Below are positions 1-9,185 of a stretch of DNA of 64,000 bases, one piece after another. This stretch comes from Acetivibrio sp964564015 (GTDB lineage: Bacteria; Bacillota; Clostridia; Acetivibrionales; Acetivibrionaceae). Made by a program: the position numbers and the translations under genes. The notes under the pieces are model-generated. The model was given only the letters and a program-made list of their open reading frames with translations. It searched no databases and had not been told where the DNA came from. The stretch spans positions 1 through 64,000 of the forward strand of contig CAZLZR010000021.1 of the NCBI GenBank assembly GCA_964564015.1, read 5' to 3'. Positions within the stretch are counted from its first letter, which is position 1. Every line of letters begins with the position of its first letter.

Positions 1-719
1 GCTACAGCCGTTCCACCTTTCTTTGTAATTTCCCATTTGAAAGGTATATTTGTCAGTTCTCTGTCATAGCTTGATTTTATATTCACTCCTACCAATACCT
101 TATCACCCTCTGCAACACTTGATACTGGCTCCTCAAGCTGAACACTTAAATCTTGGTTATTTATTGATTCAACTTTATACTCTTTCGCACCACACTCTCC
201 CCTGCTTGCCCAGTATCCCTTTCCTCTCGTACATGACCTTTCATATTTTTTGAACCCTTCCTCAGTATCAGTTGATTCCTTTGTTTCTACCAGTTTCCAT
301 TCTCCCCACATATGATTATTGGGGTCGTAGGACTCTTCGGGGAATTGGTGGTATGTAATGCACGAACTTCCGCTTTCAACTTCATCACCATTGCTGTATA
401 TTATGTACTCATTCCATTCATCATGTGCTACATGTTGGCAAGTTCCTTCCCATAGTTTATAGAATCTATGTACAACAGCATAATCCTCATTCATTCTAAT
501 AATTTTTTGTGTTCCAATTGGATCTTTTATATACTTCTCTATTTCCCTATCAGATGTTATAATTATAATATTAGGGTCTTTTCTTTCAAATATTATAGGT
601 TCATATGGTTCAATATCTTCTACATAGTCTGCATAAGATAGATGACAATAAAACCAAGAATATATATAACTGGACATAAGTAAAATTGTAAAAAACACCA
701 ATCTCCATCTTCTATTCAT
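1..719 (-). CDS. Secreted or membrane-anchored protein of unknown function, C-terminus cut by window edge
   Basis: An open frame with no stop runs from an ATG at 719 leftward off the window, giving at least 239 residues. The protein starts MNRRWRLVFFTILLMSS, a basic stretch followed by a hydrophobic core, so it is exported or membrane-anchored. The visible part then has a charged region, a Cys- and Trp-containing segment, and a final part (SVQLEEPVSSVAEGDKVLVG) that reads like the start of an Ig-like or CARDB-type beta domain, which is inference. It lies 28 bp downstream of the stop of the CuAO-N protein on the same strand, so the two probably form one operon. I do not recognise the family. 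The true length is unknown. Confidence 0.75.
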   Translation of the reverse strand, partial: MNRRWRLVFFTILLMSSYIYSWFYCHLSYADYVEDIEPYEPIIFERKDPNIIIITSDREIEKYIKDPIGTQKIIRMNEDYAVVHRFYKLWEGTCQHVAHDEWNEYIIYSNGDEVESGSSCITYHQFPEESYDPNNHMWGEWKLVETKESTDTEEGFKKYERSCTRGKGYWASRGECGAKEYKVESINNQDLSVQLEEPVSSVAEGDKVLVGVNIKSSYDRELTNIPFKWEITKKGGTAV

Positions 720-747
720 ATCCAATTAATGCCCCCTCTCTATTCAA

Positions 748-1710
748 TTAATAAGCTTCATTTCTATAAAAATGTTCACTTATTCCAACATATCCTCCCA
801 CATTATCAAAGTACCAATTACCATTCTCTTTTACAACCAATTCATAACCATAACTACGTGCTACTATACTATCTTGTATTATGTTATCGAACAAACCATA
901 CATCACTTTATAATGTTTATTGTCATAATCAGTAATAAAACACAAGACTATAAAGTCACTATCATTAATATATCCCGATCTTTCCTTTGCAAATTTTACA
1001 GCACTACTTATGAACATATAATTGGGCTTATTATATGGAAAAAGTTCACCTTCTTTATATAAAGGGAAAATAATATCTTCATAAATTTTTATGTTTTTCT
1101 TGGCTTTATACTCAGACGAAAGATAATTGAAAATATTCTTTTTATCTGCCTTCAAATCAAAATCATGCCACTCTCTAAATCTATCAGCTATAGCTTTTTT
1201 ATCTGCCTCACTGAGACCCGTAGCTGGCTTTAGCGTGGGTTTTGGTGTAGCTTGAGGTTCTGGTGTGCTGACAACTTCAACCATATCGATATAAACCGTC
1301 CTAACTGCGCTGTCCCATCTTACAGTTGCTCCAAATGCTTCAGCCACGTATCTTGCCGGTACGAATGTTCTCCCCTCTTGCAAGAGAGCAGCGGTATCCA
1401 TCTGCAAAGTCTTCCCGTCAAGTTCATACTCCTTTTTGCCTATGTAAAGGATCAACTTTTTGCTGCCCTTCACAAAAGCTGCTTTTTGTGCTGTTCCATC
1501 CCAGGTTACTGTTGCACCTAGCTCTTCACCTATGAACCTTGCCGGTGTTTGTGTTCTTCCATTTGAATCTATGAAGGGCTGTGCATCGGGAAAATACAAT
1601 CTGTCCCCATTTACGACTATGCGAAGTGGCATCTCACCGGAAACATTAAATACCGAAAACAGTGCTATCATGACCAATACTACTGCTATAACCAATGTAA
1701 TCTTTTTCAT
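748..1710 (-). CDS. Secreted protein with copper amine oxidase N-terminal (CuAO-N) domain
   Basis: The 320-residue protein has a signal peptide (MKKITLVIAVVLVMIALFS). Residues about 25-145 carry two CuAO-N type repeats; the tell-tale motifs are RTQTPARFIGEELGATVTWD and RTFVPARYVAEAFGATVRWD. A Pro/Thr-rich linker follows (TPEPQATPKPTLKP, about 148-162), then an unrecognised C-terminal domain of about 155 residues with many Tyr and Asp. In Firmicutes this N-terminal domain is a common extracellular module joined to varied partners and does not imply amine oxidase activity. A strong GGAGGAGG site precedes the ATG. It is the first gene of a probable operon with the secreted protein cut by the left edge. 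The C-terminal function is unknown. Confidence 0.8.
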   Translation of the reverse strand: MKKITLVIAVVLVMIALFSVFNVSGEMPLRIVVNGDRLYFPDAQPFIDSNGRTQTPARFIGEELGATVTWDGTAQKAAFVKGSKKLILYIGKKEYELDGKTLQMDTAALLQEGRTFVPARYVAEAFGATVRWDSAVRTVYIDMVEVVSTPEPQATPKPTLKPATGLSEADKKAIADRFREWHDFDLKADKKNIFNYLSSEYKAKKNIKIYEDIIFPLYKEGELFPYNKPNYMFISSAVKFAKERSGYINDSDFIVLCFITDYDNKHYKVMYGLFDNIIQDSIVARSYGYELVVKENGNWYFDNVGGYVGISEHFYRNEAY

Positions 1711-1894
1711 GATTTAAATTCCTCCTCCAAATTTTCCTGTTAATCTTTAATACCTATTATATATAGAAATTTTTACTTATATCCAATTTTGATATCGGCA
1801 ATCATAATCATTAAAATTACATATTATTCCTAACTTATATTGATACTATTATATACACATATATTGTCACTATCAAATAAGACCTTGATTAAGA

Positions 1895-1928
1895 GTGTAT
1901 CAAATAAAAGTTGTGAGAAATGCACACC
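1895..1928. repeat. Possible degenerate short copy of the GGTGCAT-ended repeat family
   Basis: A 34-bp segment begins GTGTATCAAATAAA and ends TGCACACC. The order of blocks (GTG.AT, AATAAA, GTT.AGAAA, TGCAC.CC) resembles the short repeat copies at 37983-38021 and 44073-44109, but with several differences and no flanking duplication. It could equally be the worn end of an unrelated insertion sequence. Confidence 0.25.
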
Positions 1929-1952
1929 CCTTGCAGAGGTCATACTATCAAA

Positions 1953-1995
1953 AAAATAAGAACCCACTTCAGTTTTTGAAGTAAATCCTTATTTT
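1953..1995 (-). terminator. Terminator of the sigma/anti-sigma operon
   Basis: AAAATAAG at 1953-1960 pairs with CTTATTTT at 1988-1995, with inner arms ACTTC/GAAGT. Read leftward the hairpin is followed by a T tract. It lies 71 bp past the anti-sigma stop codon. Confidence 0.65.
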
Positions 1996-2065
1996 TATCA
2001 TATCAAAATTCTTTAATTAATATCCTTTGATTTATTAATAAAGGGTTCTCTCTTATCCCCATAAT

Positions 2066-3484
2066 TTAAATTGTCCATTGACCATGTGCTATGCACACCA
2101 GATACCACTGTCCGTTATACTCTTCAAAAACCAACCTGAGACTTGCCCAATCAAGTCCTTCATAATCCGGATTAAAACCGGAAAAATAAAAATCGAAAAA
2201 TTTCCCTTCAGGGTAAACTTCTTTAATATTCACAATAGTATTTCCTTCTTGTTGTATCTTATTAAATCCTACCTTTTCTGCTTTCGCAAAATCCCTGTCG
2301 TATACAAACTTATCATAGTACTGTGCAAAGGTCAATTTTATAGGATCACCCGTTCCATCATATGCTCCCCAAGCATAAACGACTTCCGACTCAAGTAAGC
2401 TTGGCAACTGTTCCTTGGTAAACACAAGATCACTTCCGGTATCAATATGTGAGTAGGCTGAAAATCTTACTCCTTTAACCGGATGAACTATTTCAGCAAG
2501 CTTTTTCATATCTTTTTCCTTTATAGCCTGGATAGAATTCTTATTGTTCTCCTCAAGATTTTTCAAGCTCTCCTCTGTAATGTCTGTAGCATTTACATCC
2601 TGTGTCTTAATTATACCCTCATTTCTTCCAAAAGGTTCATCAAATACAGCATGTATATAAACCTCCTGTTTCTGACCCTCTATCATAAACTGAACCTTAT
2701 TAATGTCCGGAAGCTCGGTAAGGGAATTAATTATTGAGTACAGTGTCATAGCTTCCCCTGCTGTGCCCCCAGGGCTATTATCCACAAATTCTTTAGACAG
2801 ATCAAGTGTACATATGCCTCCATCGGTAACTACCGATATAAGCTTAGTTCCCGTTGGAATTGTTGAATGTAACCCATCAGTCTTTGGTGTTTTCTGCAAT
2901 TCTTCAAATATCACCCTTTCTATTTGTGACTCCTTTCCAACTTCAACCTCTCTCTTCTCTGCAACTACTCCGTCGGCATTGGAATTTCCATAATAAACTG
3001 TAATAGTTTTCTTCTCAACTGGTTGTTGAGTTTCTGAATCTGTGGCATCAGGTGTAGCCAAACCTGCATTGGTATTCTGAGGACTAATGCCAGGGCTTGA
3101 AATCACACCACCCACGCTGCCATTGTTACTGACAAGCCCTCTTAAGTTATCATAATTTGTTGCAACGGAAAACACCAGAACAAACACTGCCGCAGCTGCC
3201 AACACCGGTTTAATTACCGGCATGGCCCTATTAAGCCGTCCTCCTAAAAATTTCTTTTCCTTACTATATCTACTCACATCAATCGCCTCCATAATATTTT
3301 TCTTAACACTCTCACTTACCGGAATGCTCTCTTTCGCATAACTTTCTGTAAAGTTAAGCACTCCATATTGTCTTCTGCATTTCTCACAAGATTGTAAATG
3401 TTCTCTGATTCTTTTGTTATCCTCATCAGACAGCTGATTCTCTGTATATTTAATTATATCTTCAAGACTTAAATTGCACTTCAT
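2066..3484 (-). CDS. Membrane anti-sigma factor with zinc-finger N-terminus and extracytoplasmic GerMN domain
   Basis: The 472-residue protein begins with a zinc-binding anti-sigma domain (H29, C33, C36 in HLQSCEKC). One transmembrane helix follows at about 91-109, then a Ser/Asn/Thr-rich linker. A GerMN-like domain spans about 160-290 (ITVYYGNSNADG, then LSKEFVDNSPGGTAGEAM and VQFMIEGQ). The last 150 residues are a separate outer domain that I do not recognise. Its start overlaps the sigma factor stop (ATGA), so the two are translationally coupled. The layout implies that an outside signal, sensed by the GerMN or C-terminal part, releases the cytoplasmic sigma factor. GerMN domains are known from spore germination and cell-wall proteins; the ligand here is unknown. 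Confidence 0.85.
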   Translation of the reverse strand: MKCNLSLEDIIKYTENQLSDEDNKRIREHLQSCEKCRRQYGVLNFTESYAKESIPVSESVKKNIMEAIDVSRYSKEKKFLGGRLNRAMPVIKPVLAAAAVFVLVFSVATNYDNLRGLVSNNGSVGGVISSPGISPQNTNAGLATPDATDSETQQPVEKKTITVYYGNSNADGVVAEKREVEVGKESQIERVIFEELQKTPKTDGLHSTIPTGTKLISVVTDGGICTLDLSKEFVDNSPGGTAGEAMTLYSIINSLTELPDINKVQFMIEGQKQEVYIHAVFDEPFGRNEGIIKTQDVNATDITEESLKNLEENNKNSIQAIKEKDMKKLAEIVHPVKGVRFSAYSHIDTGSDLVFTKEQLPSLLESEVVYAWGAYDGTGDPIKLTFAQYYDKFVYDRDFAKAEKVGFNKIQQEGNTIVNIKEVYPEGKFFDFYFSGFNPDYEGLDWASLRLVFEEYNGQWYLVCIAHGQWTI

Positions 3485-4050
3485 TTTACTTTCCCCCTTT
3501 CTTGAAGTTCTTCATACTTTCTTATTACTGTTTGCTTTGCCCTTTGAATTTTCATTTTTGCAGCTTCAGGCGAAATTCCAAGTATATCACCAATCTCAGA
3601 AAACGAGAAATCCTGCATACAACGCAAAAGCAATGCTGTCTTCTGGTCTTCTTTGAGTTGGTCAATAATCTTTATGATTTCCACCCTCTTTTCCTTAATT
3701 TCATAAGCAATATCGGGGTAGTCACTAAAGCTTGCGGGCAATTCAGGTATACTCGCATAGTAGTCTATATCCTTTGCCTTTTTTACCTTTCTGTATTCGC
3801 TCCGGAGCGTATTTACAGCTATACGGTAAATCCAGGTGGAAAAACTCCACTTGCTGTTATACTTATATAGATTATTATATACCTTTATAAAGACTTCCTG
3901 AGTGATTTCCTCGGCATCTTCCCGTGCTGCTGTCATCTTTGAGAGAAAATTGAGTATTCTGCCCTGATAGGATGACACCAACTCTTCGAAAGCATTCACA
4001 TCGCCTTTTAAGGTATTTTCAACCAATATATTATCTCTGACTTTGTTCAT
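3481..4050 (-). CDS. ECF (group 4) RNA polymerase sigma factor
   Basis: The protein has about 189 residues. Region 2 is clear (FEELVSSYQGRILNFL, then AEEITQEVFIKVY and FSTWIYRIAVNTLRSEYRK). Region 4 carries the helix-turn-helix FSEIGDILGISPEAAKMKIQ followed by RAKQTVIRKY. I chose the ATG at 4050, about 8 bases after a weak GGTG site; a GTG three codons upstream is possible. It overlaps the anti-sigma gene by 4 bp. By family it directs RNA polymerase to a small stress or envelope regulon and usually its own promoter. I could not identify a confident ECF-type -35/-10 pair upstream, so autoregulation is assumed, not seen. Confidence 0.88.
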   Translation of the reverse strand: MNKVRDNILVENTLKGDVNAFEELVSSYQGRILNFLSKMTAAREDAEEITQEVFIKVYNNLYKYNSKWSFSTWIYRIAVNTLRSEYRKVKKAKDIDYYASIPELPASFSDYPDIAYEIKEKRVEIIKIIDQLKEDQKTALLLRCMQDFSFSEIGDILGISPEAAKMKIQRAKQTVIRKYEELQERGKVK

Positions 4051-4159
4051 ATTATACACACCAATCTATATGATGTTTTGCTATACTTTTATATAATTAT
4101 ACTCATTAATTTACCTTTAGTAACGGTCAAAAAATAATTTTTATAAATTACCGAACAAT

Positions 4160-4325
4160 CTTCTGTTTGAAAAGAAAAGGGGTTTCAAAAGGGGTTCCGT
4201 ATATCCGGAGGTCAGAGGGCTGTATTAGAAGATAATACAGTTGTTGAAAAGGGGCACTGGTTATTAAGATAACAAATTCCGAAGGTGAAATAATCAGCAT
4301 CATTTCGGATAGGGGTATTGATACA
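4160..4325 (+). pseudogene. Possible short gene remnant with frameshifts
   Basis: Frames read in succession give protein-like text broken by stops: VYPEVRG, then LEDNTVVEKG, then after a one-base shift a stretch of about 30 codons containing ITNSEGEIISIISDRGIDTK. There is no start codon or ribosome binding site. This may be a decayed fragment of an unknown gene, or chance. Family not recognised. Confidence 0.22.
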
Positions 4326-4357
4326 AAACAAGCCAGGATTAACATCCTGGCTTGTTT
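4326..4357 (-). terminator. Terminator of the marR/ABC exporter operon
   Basis: This is a perfect 13-bp inverted repeat, AAACAAGCCAGGA / TCCTGGCTTGTTT, with a 6-base loop, 10 bp past the stop of the last ABC gene. Read leftward it ends in TTGTTTTG. Confidence 0.8.
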
Positions 4358-4367
4358 ACATCAAAAC

Positions 4368-6239
4368 TCAACTCACCTTTGAAACTTCAAACTGGCTGTA
4401 GTAGAGGTTTGCATAGAATCCGCCCTTAGCAAGCAATTCCGTATGATTACCCTGCTCCACAATATCACCATGATCCATAACCAGTATCAGATCCGCATCA
4501 CGTATTGTTGACAGACGATGAGCAATAACAAAGCTTGTGCGGTCTTTCATCAGATTTAGCATCGCTTTCTGAATCTGAACTTCTGTACGTGTATCAACGG
4601 AACTTGTAGCCTCATCCAGAATAAGTATTCTAGGATCGGACAGTATTGCTCTCGCAATGGTTATCAACTGCTTTTGCCCTTGTGATACATTTGAAGCTTC
4701 TTCATTAAGTTCCATATTATAACCGTTTGGCAGAGTATGAACAAAGCTGTCAACATGAGCTGCTTTTGCTGCTGCAATAACTTCGCTGTCTGTTGCATCC
4801 AAGCGTCCATAACGGATATTATCCATTATGGTTCCATTATAGAGCCATGTATCCTGCAGAACCATACCAAACATTGAGCGTAAATCTTCCCGGGTAAAAT
4901 CTCTTATATCCTGACCGTCAATTAGGATTGAGCCTTGATTTATATCGTAGAATCTCATTAAAAGTTTAACCATTGTGGTCTTCCCTGCGCCAGTCGGGCC
5001 AACAATAGCAACTTTCTGTCCGGGTTTAACAATTGCTGAAAAATTGTTGATAATAGTCGTGTCCTCTTTATAACCAAAGTTCACATTTCTAAACTCAACA
5101 ACTCCATCAACTCTGTTAAGCTTGACAGGCTTTGGAGTTTCAGGAATTTCTTCCTCTTCATCCAGGAATTCAAATACACGTTCTGCCGAAGCAGCAGTCT
5201 GTTGAAGAATATTAGATATATTGGCAAGCTGCGAAATAGGCTGTGTAAACTGACGTACATATTGTATAAACGCCTGGATATCTCCAACCTCTATTACATT
5301 TTTTATGGCATAATAGCCTCCTAGAATGCTGATTGCCACATAACCCAAATTTCCTACAAAACCCATTAGAGGCATCATAATACTTGTCAGAAACTGAGAC
5401 TTCCATGCGGAGCCATAGAGTTTCCTATTAGATATATCAAATTTTTCAATACTGTTCTTTTCTCCATTAAAAGCTTTAACTACTATGTGTCCACCGTACA
5501 TTTCTTCAATATGGCCATTCAAGTTTCCAAGGTATTCCTGTTGTTGCTTAAAATATTTCTGAGATTGCTTTACAATAATCATAACAAGTACCAAAGACAA
5601 TGGTATTACCCCTATAGCAACCAAAGCCATCTGCCAGCTTATAGTAAACATCATAATAAGCACTCCGATAACGGTTGTAACTGATGTTATAATCTGCCCG
5701 ATACTCTGATTTAGTGTCTGACTGAGAGTATCCACGTCATTGGTAACACGGGAAAGCACCTCACCATGATTAGTACCATCAAAATATTTAAGAGGCATAC
5801 GGTTTATCTTTTCCGAAATATCTTTTCTGAACTTGTAGCTGACCTTCATTGATACGCTCGACATCAACCAGCCTTGGACATATCCAAAAATTGCACTTAA
5901 CAAATACAGACCCACAAGCAGAATCAGTATCCAACCAATATAATTCATATCAATGCTTCCAGTTCCAGAAAACTTTGCAATAACGCCCTCAAACAATTTA
6001 GTGGTGGCTTTACCCATTATTTTAGGTCCCACTATGGAAAAAGCAGCGCTTCCTATTGCAAATACAAGCGAAATAATTATGGCAATTTTATATACACTTA
6101 AGTGCCCAATCAACTTTTTCATTGTGCCTTTAAAATTCTTTGCCTTTTCTCCCGGCATCATGGCACCCGGACCATGCCCCATTCCACCGCGACGTTGGGG
6201 TTTTTTTATGTCCTCATGTTTGTTATGTTTTTCGCTCAT
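4368..6239 (-). CDS. ABC exporter, permease fused to ATPase (second half of a heterodimer)
   Basis: This is a type IV ABC half-transporter of about 623 residues. After a Gly/Arg-rich cytoplasmic start come six membrane helices (about 60-330). The ATPase domain has Walker A GPTGAGKTT, signature NVSQGQKQL, Walker B ILILDEATSSVD with the catalytic Glu intact, and the H-loop IAHRLSTIRDAD. I chose the ATG at 6239 (MSEKHNKHEDIKK) because AAAGGAGG sits 7 bases upstream and the start overlaps the previous gene's stop as ATGA; a longer reading from 6293 lies inside the upstream gene. With its partner it forms a heterodimeric exporter of the BmrCD/LmrCD kind. Such pumps export drugs or lipids; the substrate here is unknown. 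Confidence 0.9.
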   Translation of the reverse strand: MSEKHNKHEDIKKPQRRGGMGHGPGAMMPGEKAKNFKGTMKKLIGHLSVYKIAIIISLVFAIGSAAFSIVGPKIMGKATTKLFEGVIAKFSGTGSIDMNYIGWILILLVGLYLLSAIFGYVQGWLMSSVSMKVSYKFRKDISEKINRMPLKYFDGTNHGEVLSRVTNDVDTLSQTLNQSIGQIITSVTTVIGVLIMMFTISWQMALVAIGVIPLSLVLVMIIVKQSQKYFKQQQEYLGNLNGHIEEMYGGHIVVKAFNGEKNSIEKFDISNRKLYGSAWKSQFLTSIMMPLMGFVGNLGYVAISILGGYYAIKNVIEVGDIQAFIQYVRQFTQPISQLANISNILQQTAASAERVFEFLDEEEEIPETPKPVKLNRVDGVVEFRNVNFGYKEDTTIINNFSAIVKPGQKVAIVGPTGAGKTTMVKLLMRFYDINQGSILIDGQDIRDFTREDLRSMFGMVLQDTWLYNGTIMDNIRYGRLDATDSEVIAAAKAAHVDSFVHTLPNGYNMELNEEASNVSQGQKQLITIARAILSDPRILILDEATSSVDTRTEVQIQKAMLNLMKDRTSFVIAHRLSTIRDADLILVMDHGDIVEQGNHTELLAKGGFYANLYYSQFEVSKVS

Positions 6240-8449
6240 GCCAATTCCTCCTTTGACAGCTGTGATAAAGCAATTTCCTGATAAGCTGTGCAATTTTCCA
6301 TCAATTCCTTATGTGTTCCTTTACCTACAATTCTTCCTTCATCAAGCACTATAATCTGTTCTGCATTCATAATGGTAGAAATACGCTGTGCAACGATAAG
6401 TAGGGTACTTGATTTTATGTTATCCTTCAAAGCCTTCCTCAGTGTAGAATCTGTCTTAAAATCGAGAGCTGAAAAGCTGTCATCAAAAACATATATTTCA
6501 GGCTTTTTCATAAGTGCACGAGCAATAGACAATCTCTGTTTCTGGCCTCCGGAAACATTACTTCCACCCTGTGAAATAGCCGATTTTGTACCTTCCGGCT
6601 TCTCATTTACAAAGTCTATGGCCTGAGCAATCTCCAAAGCTTTATTTACGTCGTTTTCAGATGCGCCCTCATTTGCATACTTCATATTAGATTCGATAGT
6701 ACCACTAAATAGTGAGCTTTTTTGAGGCACATACCCTATTTTTTCCCTGAGATCATGCTGCGAAACTTCCCTTACATCTATTCCATCTACCAAAACCTGA
6801 CCTTCGGTGACATCATAGAAACGTGGAATCAAGTTGACAAGAGTTGTTTTACCTGAACCGGTTGAGCCTATAAAAGCTGTAGTCTGTCCCGGTAAAGCTT
6901 TAAAGCTGATATTTTTAAGCATATTTTCCTCTGCACCATGATACATAAAGGATACGTTCCGGAATTCAACCACACCCTTTTCATTTGTACTGAAGGATTT
7001 TGGTTTTTCAGGATCTTTGATTGTGGGATCAGTCTCCAGAACTTCCGCTATACGCTGTGCAGCAACGGATGCTCTTGGTATCATAATAAACATAAAGGAC
7101 ATCATCAGGAAGGCAAACATTATCTGCATGGCATACTGCATAAATGCCATCATATCCCCAACCTGCATACTCGAGGTCGATACCTGATTTGCACCAACCC
7201 ATATTATCAATAGCGTAATTATGTTCATTACCAGTGTCATAGTAGGAAACATTACAACCATAACCCTGTTTACAAAAAGGTTTATACTGGTAAGTTCCTG
7301 ATTTGCATTATCAAATCTCTCTTCTTCAAACTTCTGAGTATTGAACGCTCTTATTACCATCATACCCGAAAGATTTTCACGGGTAACAAGATTCAGCCTA
7401 TCAACAAGCTTTTGTATCAACTTGAACTTCGGCAGTGCAATTGCAAATACACAAAGAATCAGTCCTAAAATTGCCAACACAGCAACGGCAATAATCCAGG
7501 TCATGGATTGACTTTTCCCGATGGCTTTGATAACTCCACCAACCGCCATAATAAGTGCATAGAATACCATCCTTATCATCATCATTACAAGCATCTGAAC
7601 ATGGTTTATATCGTTGGTGGTTCTTGTAATCAGCGACGATGTGGAAAATTTATCCAGCTCCTCGTTTGAAAAACTTGAAACCTTTGTGAAAACATCTCTT
7701 CTCAAATTGGATGCCAAACCGGCTCCTGTTCGTGAAGAAATAAAACCGACAACAATAACACAGGCTGCACTTAAAAGCGATAGCAACAGCATCATAATCC
7801 CAATCCTAATAATATAATTGATCCGAAGGCCATCCACATCCATGCCCAAAGCCTCATACTCAGCTCTAACGCTACTGGCTGCTGCCTGTACAATCATCTT
7901 ATCATCCATTGCAGCAAACTTTTCATTCATTTCCTTTAATTGATTAGCACTCTCTTCCGCCGGATGTACACCTCCAGCTTTAGACAAATCAACATCTGTC
8001 ATCGCTTTTTCAGCTTGCAGAGCTTTTGCTTCTTCCTGCATCTTTTCCATCTGTGATATGGCTATAAAAGCTTTTCCCAGTATGGGATTAAGCTTATCAA
8101 TCTGCGAATCGTCTATTTCTTTCAAGACGTACACAGGTTCATTGGCAAGGGCAGGATATTTCTTAACGTAGGTATCATAATCCGCACTTGCCTTATCAAT
8201 GAGTTCATAACTTCCGGAAACCTCCGCCCGGTCGTCTTCACTCATAAACATTGGAAGTTTTTCAAACCTGCTTGCCCTTATTGCTTCGGGAACAGCATTT
8301 TCAATACCTCCCTGTTGGATACCCGTATTAACTATTTTAGACATATAGTCCGGCAGTGAAAGATCTGCCATTGCCTGACCAAATAGAAATACTATAGCTA
8401 TAAGTATTAATCCGGTATAAGGCTTCAGATATTTAGCTAATTTATACAT
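6236..8449 (-). CDS. ABC exporter, permease fused to ATPase, degenerate-site subunit with long extracytoplasmic insert
   Basis: The 737-residue protein has its first membrane helix at about 10-28. A charged, coiled-coil-prone insert of about 170 residues (roughly 35-205) precedes the second helix and should face outside. The ATPase part has Walker A GSTGSGKTT, signature NVSGGQKQRLS and Walker B EIYVFDDSFSALD, where Asp replaces the catalytic Glu. That is the usual degenerate site of heterodimeric exporters, the partner gene supplying the intact one. It lies 84 bp downstream of marR and overlaps the next ABC gene by 4 bp. The large outer insert is known from some clostridial and bacillary multidrug exporters; its role is unknown. 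Confidence 0.9.
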   Translation of the reverse strand: MYKLAKYLKPYTGLILIAIVFLFGQAMADLSLPDYMSKIVNTGIQQGGIENAVPEAIRASRFEKLPMFMSEDDRAEVSGSYELIDKASADYDTYVKKYPALANEPVYVLKEIDDSQIDKLNPILGKAFIAISQMEKMQEEAKALQAEKAMTDVDLSKAGGVHPAEESANQLKEMNEKFAAMDDKMIVQAAASSVRAEYEALGMDVDGLRINYIIRIGIMMLLLSLLSAACVIVVGFISSRTGAGLASNLRRDVFTKVSSFSNEELDKFSTSSLITRTTNDINHVQMLVMMMIRMVFYALIMAVGGVIKAIGKSQSMTWIIAVAVLAILGLILCVFAIALPKFKLIQKLVDRLNLVTRENLSGMMVIRAFNTQKFEEERFDNANQELTSINLFVNRVMVVMFPTMTLVMNIITLLIIWVGANQVSTSSMQVGDMMAFMQYAMQIMFAFLMMSFMFIMIPRASVAAQRIAEVLETDPTIKDPEKPKSFSTNEKGVVEFRNVSFMYHGAEENMLKNISFKALPGQTTAFIGSTGSGKTTLVNLIPRFYDVTEGQVLVDGIDVREVSQHDLREKIGYVPQKSSLFSGTIESNMKYANEGASENDVNKALEIAQAIDFVNEKPEGTKSAISQGGSNVSGGQKQRLSIARALMKKPEIYVFDDSFSALDFKTDSTLRKALKDNIKSSTLLIVAQRISTIMNAEQIIVLDEGRIVGKGTHKELMENCTAYQEIALSQLSKEELA

Positions 8450-8533
8450 TGAAAGATCTACTCCTATTCATAAAATTTAAATGCGACTAATAAAAAGTAT
8501 TTTCATGTCGATTGATGTCTTGAGGAATATATC

Positions 8534-8971
8534 CTAAACCGATTTTTCAATCAATTTTTTTAGTATTTCCAGACCATCGAATACACTCTTAACTTCCTCA
8601 TCGGTTGCTTTATTCATTACAGCTCCCAATCTTTTTTCAATAATTTCAAATTTAATTTTTGCTTCGGCTCTATATTCTGAGGTTACATTAACCCGAACCA
8701 CTCTCCTGTCTTCCTTGCTTCGTAATCTTTCTACAATACCCTGTTTTTCCAATCTGTCAACAATTCCGGATACAGTGCTGTTGGATATCCCCATTCTATC
8801 GCTTAAATCACTGATTTTCATCGCTCCATAATGGGCTAAAATACCTACAAGCATTCCCTGTGGTCCGGTAAGATTCATTTCTCTGCACTGGTGATGAATA
8901 TCTTGTTTAATTAGCAATATAATATTTTTTAGCTGCGTAACCACAGCGATGCCTCTGCTGATATCCTCCAT
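8534..8971 (-). CDS. MarR-family transcriptional regulator
   Basis: The 145-residue protein has the MarR winged helix: MKISDLSDRMGISNSTVSG is the helix-turn-helix, followed by the wing and basic stretch LEKQGIVERLRSKEDRRVVR. It is the first gene of an operon with the two ABC exporter genes, so it most likely represses the exporter and itself until a ligand binds. A sigma-A type promoter is visible upstream (TTGACT, 18 bp, TAATAT). An AAAGGAGG site precedes the ATG. The ligand is not predictable from the sequence. Confidence 0.9.
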   Translation of the reverse strand: MEDISRGIAVVTQLKNIILLIKQDIHHQCREMNLTGPQGMLVGILAHYGAMKISDLSDRMGISNSTVSGIVDRLEKQGIVERLRSKEDRRVVRVNVTSEYRAEAKIKFEIIEKRLGAVMNKATDEEVKSVFDGLEILKKLIEKSV

Positions 8972-9025
8972 GAATTCCCTCCTTTCAAAATTTTGCTTCG
9001 TATAAAAATATTTCGCATGCTAAAT

Positions 9026-9055
9026 ATATTACACTTATTATATTAGTTTAGTCAA
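9026..9055 (-). promoter_or_regulatory. Promoter of the marR/ABC operon
   Basis: Read leftward, the -35 box TTGACT (9050-9055) is followed by an 18-bp spacer and the -10 box TAATAT (9026-9031), about 55 bp before the marR start. Confidence 0.6.
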
Positions 9056-9081
9056 GGATTATTCATAAAAAATATAGTAAT

Positions 9082-9097
9082 TTCGTTACATTACGAA
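9082..9097. promoter_or_regulatory. Candidate MarR operator palindrome
   Basis: The arms TTCGT and ACGAA flank a 6-base centre, just upstream of the -35 box. TTCG-containing half sites recur near 8997-9017, between promoter and start codon. Assignment to the MarR protein rests on position only. Confidence 0.35.
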
Positions 9098-9185
9098 TAA
9101 AAAACTATATTATCATTATAGAAACAGCTACAAAGCTTATAAAAATCTCTATAAATTCAAAAAAGGCAGAAACTTTTTGCCTTGA

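Larger units (their letters stand above)
1711..2065. other. Intergenic region, 355 bp
   Basis: No gene is seen. It holds the promoter region of the leftward CuAO-N gene, a possible degenerate repeat copy near 1895-1928, and the terminator of the sigma/anti-sigma operon at 1953-1995. Confidence 0.6.

Noticed and set aside
4148..4345. Leftward frame of 65 codons upstream of the ABC exporter terminator
   Set aside because: No ribosome site, and it runs through the terminator stem; the rightward remnant reads better.
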